This document shows positions 1-6,725 of a stretch of 11,174 nucleotides of DNA, in pieces. The stretch lies in assembly GCA_000496215.1 (NCBI GenBank), contig KI543219.1, positions 298,351 to 309,524 of the forward strand, in the 5' to 3' direction. The DNA is from an uncultured archaeon A07HN63. GTDB lineage: Archaea; Halobacteriota; Halobacteria; Halobacteriales; Haloferacaceae. The translations under genes and the position numbers were made by a program. A model generated the notes under the pieces. It did not search any database, was not told where the DNA came from, and was given only the letters and a program-made list of their open reading frames with translations. Position 1 is the stretch's first letter, and every line of letters begins with the position of its first letter.

Positions 1-1739
1 ACGGCATCGCGCGCAGCGACCTCCACGACCGACTGGGCGAGGCCTACGATCTCGAACGCCTCGCCGGGCGGGTCTCGCGGGAGCGCGCCACCGCCCGTGA
101 CCTCCGCGCGCTCCACACGACGCTCTCCATTGTTCCCGACCTCAAGGAACTCATCGCCGACATCCCTGCACTCAGCGACCACCACGACCGGCTCGACGAA
201 CTCCGCGATGTGGCGACGCTGATCGACGAGGCGATCACGACCGACCCACCGATGGAACTCACCGAGGGCGGCGTGATCAAGCAGTCCTTCGACGACGAAC
301 TCGATACCCTCCGGACGACCGAACAGAACGGCCGCGAGTGGGTTGCCGACCTCGAAGCCGCCGAGCGCGAGCGCACCGGGATCGACTCGCTGTCAGTCGG
401 ACACAATCAGGTCCACGGCTACTACATCGAGGTGACGAACCCGAACCTCGATCAGGTGCCCGACGATTACACGCGCCGCCAGACGCTGAAGAACGCCGAG
501 CGGTTCTACACGCCCGAACTCAAGGAGCGGGAAGACGAGATTTTCGGCGCCGCGGAGCGCGCCGACAGCCTCGAATACGAACTGTTCTGTGACGTGCGGG
601 AGACCGTCGCCGCCGAAACCGACCGGATTCAGGCGCTGGCGACTGTGATTGCCGAACTCGACGCGTTGTGTTCGCTGGCGATCACCGCGACCGAACGCGA
701 CTACGTCCGGCCTGACCTCCAGCCAGCCGGTTCGGACCCACAGATCGAGATCCACGGTGGCCGGCATCCGGTCGTCGAGACGACCCAGCAGGAGTTCGTT
801 CCCAACGACACCGATCTCGACAGCGGCGGCGTCGCCATCATCACCGGCCCGAACATGAGCGGGAAATCGACCTACATGCGACAGGTCGCGCTGCTCTGCC
901 TACTCGCACAGACGGGCAGCTTCGTGCCCGCCGACGCCGCGACACTCCCGATTCTCGACCGGATTTTCACCCGCGTCGGCGCGAGCGACGACATCGCTGG
1001 CGGCGAGTCGACGTTCATGCGCGAGATGAGCGAACTCACCGAGATTCTCCACGACGCAACCGAGAACTCGCTCGTCCTCCTTGACGAGGTCGGCCGCGGG
1101 ACGAGTACGGCCGACGGATTGGCTATCGCGCAGGCGACCACGGAGTTCATTCACGACGAACTCGACGCCTTGACGCTGTTTGCGACCCACTATCACGGGC
1201 TGACCGGTCTGGCCGACGAGCGCGAGGGCGTCCACAACCTCCACTTCGCGGCGACCCGCGAGGACGACGACGTGACCTTTCTTCACCGCGTCGCGCCCGG
1301 CGCGTCGTCGGCCTCCTACGGCATCGAGGTCGCCCGAATGGCCGGCGTGCCGACAGCCGTTGTCGACCGCGCGCGAGAGGTCGTTGCGACGACGACCGGC
1401 GAGGACAAGACGGTCACTGGTGACAATGAGGCAGCAGAGAGTAGCGACGAGGGGGATAGAACTGACGAACTCACCGACGACACATCGACCGAGTCGGCGG
1501 CCACAAACGGTGCGTCGCCGGCCGACGGTCCCGCCGATGGCGATGGCGTGTCCAGCGGTGAGAGCGACACCACAGTCGCCGGCGAGGCGGTGGCCGACGC
1601 GCTGGACGGTGATTCACTCGATGCCGAGGCGGTTGCGACGGTGGCGAGCGATCTCCGCGACCTCGATATCGCGACGATGACACCGCTTGAGGCACTCACG
1701 ACGCTGGACGAACTTCGCTCGACGCTTGCAGACGAATAA
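1..1739 (+). CDS. mutS: DNA mismatch repair protein MutS, C-terminal part (5' end outside window)
   Basis: MutS recognises mispaired bases and uses ATP to recruit MutL. The reading frame is open from base 3 to the TAA at 1737-1739, giving 578 visible residues; the mismatch-binding N-terminus lies off the left edge. A Met codon at 210 is internal, because the codons before it already read as MutS lever sequence (YDLERLAGRVSRERAT). In fragment numbering, the clamp and lever run from about 1 to 235 and include GYYIEVTNPNLDQVP. The ATPase follows with Walker A GPNMSGKST (282-290), GGESTFM (333-339), Walker B LVLLDE followed by VGRGTSTADG (from 357), THYH (395-398) and GASSASYGIEVARMAG. An acidic low-complexity linker (about 467-530) leads to a conserved helical tail resembling the bacterial MutS C-terminus. 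Haloarchaea often carry several MutS paralogs; the Walker and clamp motifs place this in the MutS1 type, but I cannot say which paralog. Confidence 0.96.
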   Translation, partial: GIARSDLHDRLGEAYDLERLAGRVSRERATARDLRALHTTLSIVPDLKELIADIPALSDHHDRLDELRDVATLIDEAITTDPPMELTEGGVIKQSFDDELDTLRTTEQNGREWVADLEAAERERTGIDSLSVGHNQVHGYYIEVTNPNLDQVPDDYTRRQTLKNAERFYTPELKEREDEIFGAAERADSLEYELFCDVRETVAAETDRIQALATVIAELDALCSLAITATERDYVRPDLQPAGSDPQIEIHGGRHPVVETTQQEFVPNDTDLDSGGVAIITGPNMSGKSTYMRQVALLCLLAQTGSFVPADAATLPILDRIFTRVGASDDIAGGESTFMREMSELTEILHDATENSLVLLDEVGRGTSTADGLAIAQATTEFIHDELDALTLFATHYHGLTGLADEREGVHNLHFAATREDDDVTFLHRVAPGASSASYGIEVARMAGVPTAVVDRAREVVATTTGEDKTVTGDNEAAESSDEGDRTDELTDDTSTESAATNGASPADGPADGDGVSSGESDTTVAGEAVADALDGDSLDAEAVATVASDLRDLDIATMTPLEALTTLDELRSTLADE

Positions 1740-1756
1740 AAAACGCACCGAAAACA

Positions 1757-1778
1757 GGGGTTGCACGAGGGCAACCCC
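1757..1778 (+). terminator. Hairpin just downstream of mutS
   Basis: A perfect 8-bp inverted repeat, GGGGTTGC and GCAACCCC, encloses a 6-base loop and starts 18 bases after the mutS stop codon. Its position suggests a role in 3'-end formation or mRNA stability. No T-run follows it on the + strand, and archaeal termination usually relies on T-runs, so a classical terminator is not proven. Confidence 0.4.
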
Positions 1779-1902
1779 GCCGCCAATCGTCCCCCGCAAC
1801 GAGTGCCGCGAACCCGACCGCTTGATTGCTGGTTATTGCTCGATTCGTGTCGCCAGTGTGGTAGTGCTTCGAATGTGTGTGCGTCGATTCGCTCGGTTCT
1901 GA

Positions 1903-1944
1903 CGGTTGTATACCGATTCTCCGCTGTCGGTTGTGAACCGATTC
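1903..1944. repeat. Two tandem 17-bp near-identical elements upstream of mutL
   Basis: CGGTTGTATACCGATTC (1903-1919) and CGGTTGTGAACCGATTC (1928-1944) match at 15 of 17 positions and start 25 bases apart. Each contains a small inverted repeat: CGGT/ACCG in the first and CGGTT-GTG-AACCG in the second. Spacing and symmetry resemble a tandem operator for a dimeric regulator, but no regulator is identified and chance is not excluded. Confidence 0.5.
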
Positions 1945-1963
1945 GACCGTGTTGACTGCCACA

Positions 1964-2014
1964 CCCCCAATCGGGGGCTATGTTATATATTATGAATAAC
2001 CATTAAAAAATATA
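1964..2014 (+). promoter_or_regulatory. GC palindrome plus AT island, candidate mutL promoter region
   Basis: The palindrome CCCCC-AATC-GGGGG (1964-1977) is followed at once by a 36-base AT island (1979-2014) with only four G or C bases, in an otherwise GC-rich window. The island holds TATA-like words such as TTATATATTA (1983-1992) and TTAAAAAATATA (2003-2014). If it is the mutL promoter, the transcript would have a leader of about 85-115 bases, long for a haloarchaeal gene. It may instead be a binding or unwinding site. Confidence 0.4.
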
Positions 2015-2125
2015 CCGCCGAATACTCCCGGTGAGGAGAGGGCATCGCGAAAGTGACGCGACCACAGACCACGGCTCGCCCGAAGCGGCTAAATCAGTCG
2101 CGCCGCTGAGAGCCGCCAAGACGGC

Positions 2126-3793
2126 ATGCCAGACCAGCTCATCCGCCTCAACGAGGCGACCGTCGACCGGATCGCCGCCGGCGAGGTCATCAGCCGGCCG
2201 GCCCGCGTCGTCAGCGAACTCGTTGACAACGCCCTTGACGCCGGCGCGAGCAAGATCGAGATCGCCGTCGACGGCGACGGCACCGACCGAATCCGGGTTG
2301 CCGACGACGGCCACGGACTCACACGCGAGGACGCCAGTCTCGCTGTCGAGCGACACACGACGAGCAAGCTTCCGGCCGATGCCGGCGACAGGGTGAGCGA
2401 GGTGTCGACGCTGGGGTTCCGCGGCGAGGCGCTGGCCGCGATCTGTGATTGCGCCACGGTCGAGATTGTGACCAGCGACGGCGACGCTGTCGGGACAAAG
2501 CTCCGCGTCGAAAACAGCGAACTGACCGTGAGCGATGCCGCCCGCGCACAGGGGACAACGATCACCGTCACCGATCTCTTCGCCGACCGGCCCGCGCGAC
2601 GCGAGTCGCTTGCCGCTCCGGCCGCGGAGTTCGGCCGAATCAGCGACCGCGTCGCCGCTTACGCGCTCGCCAGACCCGAGGTGCGGTTCTCGCTCAGCCA
2701 CGACGGCGCGACGACGGTTACCACGGCCGGCGACGGTCGCCGCGACGCGCTGGTCGGCGTCTACGACGCGACAGTCGCCCGGCAGGCGACCGTGGTCGAA
2801 CATGCGACGGATATCGACACCGTAGACGGCACGGGATCGCTCGACCTCCGTGGGATTCTCGCCTCCCCTTCGGTCACGCGGGCGAGCCGCGAGCACGTCC
2901 GAATCGCCGTCGATGGCCGCCCGGTCGCCGACACCGGCCTCAGTCGGGCGGTCATCGACGGCTACGGCTCACTACTCCCGGGCGACCAGTATCCGATCGC
3001 CGCTCTCGACGTGCGACCGCCAGCCGGCGGGGTCGATCCGAACGTCCATCCGGCGAAACAGCAGATCGGCCTGCGTGATCGTGACGCCATCGAATCTGCC
3101 GTCGAGGACGCTGTCAGCAGCGCGCTGTCGACCGCCGACGCCCGCCGCGCCGAGGCGGCCGCAACCGATCTCACGACCGAGCTCGACGCCGTCGACCGCG
3201 CGGACCCGTTCGCCGACCTCCGCGTCATCGGGGCCTTCCGCGACCTCTATCTGCTCTGCGAGGACGACGCCGAGTTGCTCGTGGTCGATCAGCACGCGGC
3301 TCACGAGCGGGTTAACTACGAGCGACTGCAGGCGGCGGTCGACGACACCGCGATCCCAACGGTGACGCTCGATCCGCCAGCGTCGGTGTCAGTCGCACCC
3401 GCGGCCGCCTCGCTCGCCGATGCACACGCGGATCTGCTCGCCAACCTCGGGTTCGATATCGAGCTGTTCGGCGGCGGAACGGTCCGGGTTTCGTCTGTAC
3501 CGGCCCCGCTCGGTCGGACGGCCGACGCCGACGCGGTGCGGGCGACGCTCGACGCGATAGCCGCCGGCGAGACGCCCGACGATCCGCGGGACGCGCTGCT
3601 CGCCGAGGTGGCCTGTCATCCCTCGCTGAAAGCCGGCGAGCAGCTGTCGACCGAGGAGGCCGAGCAACTGCTGGCACGGCTCGGCGAATGCGAGCAACCG
3701 TTCGCCTGCCCACACGGTCGGCCGACCATCTGTCGGATCGACGAGGCGACGCTGGCTGCCGGCTTCGACCGTGAGTCGACGCGATTCGACTAG
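2126..3793 (+). CDS. mutL: DNA mismatch repair protein MutL with endonuclease-type C-terminal domain
   Basis: MutL couples MutS mismatch recognition to strand incision and removal. The 555-residue protein begins at the usual MutL N-terminus (IRLNEATVDRIAAGEVI). The GHKL ATPase motifs are ELVDNALDAGA (31-41, with Glu31 and Asn35), DDGHGL (60-65) and TLGFRGEAL (95-103), followed by GTTITVTDLFADRPAR (143-158) and VDPNVHPAK (303-311). A short linker (about 335-362) leads to the dimerisation domain from about residue 365. That domain carries DQHA-x2-E-x4-E (388-399), ACHPSLKAGE (496-505) and CPHGRPT (528-534), which match the metal-binding nuclease motifs of MutL and PMS2-type proteins that nick DNA themselves. 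No MutH-like gene is visible, consistent with a MutL-nicking pathway. The linker is short compared with bacterial MutL. The stop codon touches the stop codon of the convergent gene. Confidence 0.97.
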   Translation: MPDQLIRLNEATVDRIAAGEVISRPARVVSELVDNALDAGASKIEIAVDGDGTDRIRVADDGHGLTREDASLAVERHTTSKLPADAGDRVSEVSTLGFRGEALAAICDCATVEIVTSDGDAVGTKLRVENSELTVSDAARAQGTTITVTDLFADRPARRESLAAPAAEFGRISDRVAAYALARPEVRFSLSHDGATTVTTAGDGRRDALVGVYDATVARQATVVEHATDIDTVDGTGSLDLRGILASPSVTRASREHVRIAVDGRPVADTGLSRAVIDGYGSLLPGDQYPIAALDVRPPAGGVDPNVHPAKQQIGLRDRDAIESAVEDAVSSALSTADARRAEAAATDLTTELDAVDRADPFADLRVIGAFRDLYLLCEDDAELLVVDQHAAHERVNYERLQAAVDDTAIPTVTLDPPASVSVAPAAASLADAHADLLANLGFDIELFGGGTVRVSSVPAPLGRTADADAVRATLDAIAAGETPDDPRDALLAEVACHPSLKAGEQLSTEEAEQLLARLGECEQPFACPHGRPTICRIDEATLAAGFDRESTRFD

Positions 3794-4162
3794 CTACCAC
3801 GACTTGCAGTCCGCACAGACGAACGCATCGTCGTCACGCCACTGTCGCTCGATCGTCGCGCCGCAGTCCGCGCAGGTCGCGCCCTCGGGCTGCCAGCGAT
3901 AGGTGGGCGTTGCCGGCTCGATATCAGAGTCGATGGATGAATCGGCTGCGTCGCTACCGGCGGCTTCAGCGGCGTTGGTATCGGCCTCTGCGGCATCGGC
4001 GTCAGTATCGGCGGCGGCATCGGCATCAGTGTTGGCGTCCACGGTGCCGGTGTCACTATCAACATCCGTGGCATCGGCGTCGCTATCGGCCGTCTCGTCG
4101 CTGTCGTCGCCAGCGTCGGCATCATCAGCGACGAAATCAGTCAGTGACCGGTCCTCACTCAT
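3794..4162 (-). CDS. Small Asp/Ala-rich protein with C-terminal zinc ribbon (resembles haloarchaeal DUF7573)
   Basis: This 122-residue protein has three parts. A short N-terminal motif (MSEDRSLTDF) is followed by a linker, residues 11-80, in which 44 of 70 residues are Asp or Ala and none is Lys, Arg or His. The C-terminal block from about residue 85 has two CADC pairs (Cys97/Cys100 and Cys116/Cys119), a treble-clef or zinc-ribbon arrangement that ends in CKSW. The N-terminal motif and the TYRW...CADCG block resemble a haloarchaeal family I recall as DUF7573; this is from memory and no function is known to me. A ribbon of this kind could bind nucleic acid or protein, but that is inference. 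The gene starts 62 bases after the lysS stop and probably has its own promoter. Linker length is likely to vary between species. Confidence 0.85.
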   Translation of the reverse strand: MSEDRSLTDFVADDADAGDDSDETADSDADATDVDSDTGTVDANTDADAAADTDADAAEADTNAAEAAGSDAADSSIDSDIEPATPTYRWQPEGATCADCGATIERQWRDDDAFVCADCKSW

Positions 4163-4184
4163 CGGTCGATGTTGGCACGGCAGC

Positions 4185-4194
4185 GTAGTAAAAC
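4185..4194 (-). promoter_or_regulatory. Candidate box A for the zinc-ribbon gene
   Basis: On the - strand, GTTTTACTAC is centred about 28 bases before the ATG at 4162. That spacing fits a haloarchaeal TATA box for a leaderless transcript starting at the start codon. It would let this gene be expressed separately from lysS. Confidence 0.45.
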
Positions 4195-4224
4195 GGCCGG
4201 TCGACCGGGGGTCGCAGCCGGAGA

Positions 4225-5964
4225 CTATCGCTCGCGGCGAAGCCGGTCGACGACGAACTCCCGTTCCAGATCACCGAGGAACTCGCCGAGCCGCGGGCCC
4301 TGCGTCTCGTCGAAAAAGAGCCGGTAGCCGGCCTCGAAGAGGTCGCCCGGTTCGATGTCGTGGTCGCGGGCGGTGTCGTAGATCGCCGCCTGAATCGTCT
4401 CGCCGTCTGCGCCGTCGGCAACGACAGCGGCCAGCGAATCGAGCGCGTCGGTCGTCGCGTCGTCGAACGCCGTCTCGGGGAGGTCGGCCTGCAGCCGGTA
4501 GTTGTAGGCGTTGTCCATGCGCTCGGCCCAAGTTCGGGCCTGTTCGACGCGGGCGAGGGCGGCCGCAACGGTTGCCTCGTCGGCGTCGTCGGGGATGTGG
4601 CCCTCGTCGTGGGCCAGTTTCTCACGCAGGGTGGGATCGTCGACCATGCCGAGAACGGCTGCGAAAGTATAGGGAAGCCGGATCGGCCGCTCGTCGGCAA
4701 CCTCGTCGACGACGTGCGGATAGGCCGCCTCGGCGAAGGCCGTCAGCGAGTCGTCGTCGACGCCCTCGTAGTAGGCCCGCTCGAAGCGGTCGAAATCGTC
4801 GACCAGCTGGTCGAGCCGTTCGAGATCGAGATCACGGGCTCTCGTCGGGTTGAGCGCGAAGAAATACCGGATGACTTCGGGTTCGAGCAGGTCGAGTAGT
4901 TCCGGGACGGTAACGATGTTGCCAGCGGACGACGAGAGCGTCTCGCCGTTGAGCGTGAACCACTCGTAGACCATCGGTTCCGGCGGCTCGATATCGAGGA
5001 CGGTGTCGGCGATGTCGACGCCGGAGGGCCACGAGCCCTCGGCGTGATCCTTGCCGAACGGCTCGAAATCCACGTCCAGTACCTGCCACTGGGCGGGCCA
5101 CTCGAAGCGCCACGGGAGCTTGCCCTCGCGGAACGTCGCGGTTCCCTCGTGGCCGCAGCCCTCGATGGTCTCGTCGCCGACCTCCATATCGGTGCAGACG
5201 TAGTCGACGGTTTCGGCGTCGAGGTCGATATCGGTGACTGTCTCGGTCAGCTTGCCGCAGTCCTCACAGATCGGATTAAACGGGACGTAGTCGGCGTCGG
5301 CCTTAGCTTGGTACTCGCTGAGGACCTCGCGGGCGGTATCGACATCGGCGAGGACGCGCTCGACGACCGGATCGAAGCTGCCGTCCTCGTAGAGTTCGGT
5401 GTTGGAATACATCTCGATATCGACGCCCAGCCGCTCGGCGTCGGCTGCCAGCAGCGCGGCAAAGTGGGCGGCGTAGGAGTCGGCCTCGCCGAAGGGATCG
5501 GGGATGTCGGTGTAGGGCTTGCCCAGATTCCGGCCGAGCGCGCCGGCGTCGACCTCGCCGAGCCCGACGATGTTGCCGTCCGCGTCGGCGAGTTTGCGCG
5601 GGAGCTTGCGGAGCGGATCACGGTCGTCGCTGGTGAACACCTGTCTGACCTCGTGGCCGCGCTCGCGGAGTACCTCGGCGACGAAGTAGCCCCGCATGAT
5701 CTCGTTGACGTTGCCGAGATGCGCGACGCCGGACGGCGAGACGCCGCCCTTGATCACGATTGGGTCGTCGGGATCGCGGCTCACGGGTCGTTCCTCCCCG
5801 CTCGCTTCATCCGTCGTCTCGCGTTGCTTGACGACGCGCTGCTCTATCTCGTCGGCAACGGCTTCGGCCCAGAAATCGTGGTGGTCGTCGCTCGCGTCGG
5901 CGGACGTGGCAGCGTCGATCCCGTCCGCGCCGTCAGCGTCGCCGACCCCGTCCTCGTCGCTCAT
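4225..5964 (-). CDS. lysS: Lysyl-tRNA synthetase, class I
   Basis: This enzyme charges tRNA-Lys with lysine in the cytoplasm. It is the class I form found in most archaea, not the class II form of most bacteria. I chose the ATG at 5964, giving 579 residues, because it overlaps the pyrH stop as ATGA; a GTG at 5979 would add five residues. The class I signature appears as GGVSPSGVAHLGN, with HLGN at 82-85, then FGKDHAEG (303-310) and the KMSKS-like loop LSSSAGN (343-349), where the usual lysines are replaced by Ser and Ala. Four cysteines, Cys233, Cys236, Cys257 and Cys270, lie in the insertion before that loop and probably bind zinc. The C-terminal half is the helical anticodon-binding region typical of the family. 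The first 70 residues are acidic and include a polar stretch (about 44-65) that I do not recall from typical homologs. Translation is probably coupled to pyrH. Confidence 0.97.
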   Translation of the reverse strand: MSDEDGVGDADGADGIDAATSADASDDHHDFWAEAVADEIEQRVVKQRETTDEASGEERPVSRDPDDPIVIKGGVSPSGVAHLGNVNEIMRGYFVAEVLRERGHEVRQVFTSDDRDPLRKLPRKLADADGNIVGLGEVDAGALGRNLGKPYTDIPDPFGEADSYAAHFAALLAADAERLGVDIEMYSNTELYEDGSFDPVVERVLADVDTAREVLSEYQAKADADYVPFNPICEDCGKLTETVTDIDLDAETVDYVCTDMEVGDETIEGCGHEGTATFREGKLPWRFEWPAQWQVLDVDFEPFGKDHAEGSWPSGVDIADTVLDIEPPEPMVYEWFTLNGETLSSSAGNIVTVPELLDLLEPEVIRYFFALNPTRARDLDLERLDQLVDDFDRFERAYYEGVDDDSLTAFAEAAYPHVVDEVADERPIRLPYTFAAVLGMVDDPTLREKLAHDEGHIPDDADEATVAAALARVEQARTWAERMDNAYNYRLQADLPETAFDDATTDALDSLAAVVADGADGETIQAAIYDTARDHDIEPGDLFEAGYRLFFDETQGPRLGEFLGDLEREFVVDRLRRER

Positions 5965-6680
5965 TCTGTCGTGATCCACTCCTCGGGCTCGTCACTGCCC
6001 TCGGGGATGATGTCGGTCCCGGTGTGGCGGCCGTGCAGGATCGCCTCGGTGACATCGTCGGGATCAGTGCCGTCGAAAACGATCCCCCGGATGCCGGCCC
6101 GTTCGATCAGCTTGGCGGCCAACAGATCGACCGGTGCGGAGGAACCGGCGTCGCGGCTCATCGGCACGACCAGTTCGACGAGTTCCGCGGGTGACATCGT
6201 CGTGTAGCGGATCGCGTCGGGGTCCTCGTTGGGATCGGCGTCGTAGACGCCGTCGGTGCTGGTTGCGTAGGCGACAAGATCGGCCCCGACGTATTCGGCG
6301 AGGCTGGCCGCGACGGCGTCGGTGGTCTGCCCGGGCGTTACGCCACCCATGACGGCGATTTCGCCCCGGTTGAGGGCCTCGCCGGCGGCAGCGAAATCCT
6401 CTGCCGGCGTCGGATTCGTCTTGGCGTCGAGAGCGGCGATCAGCAGGCGGGCGTTGAGCCGGGTGACCTCGATCCCGAGTTCGTCGAGCTGGACCTCGTT
6501 GCCGCCAAGATCGCGGGCAGTCGTGATGTAATCGCGGGCTACGTCGCCACCGCCGACGACGATACCGACCTCGAACCCGGCGTCGGCGAGCGACTCGATC
6601 GCCTCGGCGTGAGCCGTGATCTGATCGGCCGAAAGCTCCGGGGCCAGCACGCTGCCACCGAGTGAGAGAATAACCTTCAT
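5961..6680 (-). CDS. pyrH: Uridylate (UMP) kinase, archaeal type
   Basis: PyrH phosphorylates UMP to UDP with ATP, the entry step to UTP, CTP and pyrimidine deoxynucleotides. The 239-residue protein belongs to the amino acid kinase fold. Visible motifs are the N-terminal phosphate-binding SLGGSVL (6-12), VVGGGDVARDY (41-51), the loop MGGVTPGQTTDAVAA (111-125) and TSTDGVYDADP (140-150), followed by the conserved tail HGRHTGTDI. The length and the compact N-terminus match archaeal UMP kinases. The start at 6680 puts MKVILSLGGS at the protein's beginning, as expected. The gene ends in an ATGA overlap with lysS, so the two are almost certainly one transcription unit. A gap of 45 bases separates it from the membrane-protein gene upstream and contains promoter-like sequence, so it may be transcribed both by read-through and from its own promoter. 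Confidence 0.97.
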   Translation of the reverse strand: MKVILSLGGSVLAPELSADQITAHAEAIESLADAGFEVGIVVGGGDVARDYITTARDLGGNEVQLDELGIEVTRLNARLLIAALDAKTNPTPAEDFAAAGEALNRGEIAVMGGVTPGQTTDAVAASLAEYVGADLVAYATSTDGVYDADPNEDPDAIRYTTMSPAELVELVVPMSRDAGSSAPVDLLAAKLIERAGIRGIVFDGTDPDDVTEAILHGRHTGTDIIPEGSDEPEEWITTE

Positions 6681-6691
6681 TAAATGCTGAT

Positions 6692-6711
6692 TCCTCCGAG
6701 CCGGCCTTAAG
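6692..6711 (-). promoter_or_regulatory. Candidate box A and GGAGG upstream of pyrH
   Basis: On the - strand, GCTTAAGG (6711-6704) is centred about 28 bases before the pyrH ATG, the spacing expected for a leaderless haloarchaeal promoter. A GGAGGA sequence (6697-6692), complementary to the archaeal 16S rRNA 3' end, lies about 12 bases before the ATG. It would be absent from a leaderless mRNA but present on read-through transcripts. Confidence 0.45.
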
Positions 6712-6725
6712 CGTTGTCACACGGG

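Larger units (their letters stand above)
1740..2125. other. mutS-mutL intergenic region (386 bases)
   Basis: I see no convincing gene here. Short open frames exist, but they lack the acidic composition of haloarchaeal proteins and have no recognisable domain. From left to right the region holds the hairpin after mutS, a stretch with repeated CGATTCG words (1841, 1885, 1939, and CGATTCT at 1914), two near-identical 17-bp elements, a CCCCC/GGGGG palindrome, an AT island, and about 110 GC-rich bases leading to mutL. A weak box A-like CTAAAT (2089-2094) lies about 32 bases before the mutL ATG and could drive a short-leader transcript. The length and content suggest that mutL has its own control region instead of depending only on read-through from mutS. 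Confidence 0.6.

Noticed and set aside
1761..1955. 64-residue Cys-containing open frame in the mutS-mutL gap
   Set aside because: No acidic bias, no recognisable motif beyond scattered cysteines, and it overlaps the repeat region.
1993..2007. Mini-ORF MNNH in the AT island
   Set aside because: Four codons, no matching promoter spacing; best explained as chance.
2003..2896. Long open frame on the - strand opposite mutL
   Set aside because: It mirrors mutL coding DNA, has no recognisable domain, and is a typical antisense open frame in GC-rich haloarchaeal genes.
3950..4120. Possible tandem DNA repeat or CRISPR-like array
   Set aside because: The repeats are irregular GCC/GAC-type codon repetition that encodes the Asp/Ala linker, without regular repeats and spacers.
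3903..4853. 316-residue + strand open frame with Ser/Ala-rich start and Arg-rich end
   Set aside because: Low-complexity shadow of the Asp-rich linker and of lysS. The strongly basic Arg-rich composition is unlike haloarchaeal proteins.
5962..5979. GTG start for lysS at 5979
   Set aside because: The ATG at 5964 forms the common ATGA overlap with the pyrH stop and needs no rare start codon.
5044..6207. 387-residue open frame on the + strand opposite lysS and pyrH
   Set aside because: lysS and pyrH are unambiguous on the other strand. The product shows no domain and simply reflects codon bias.
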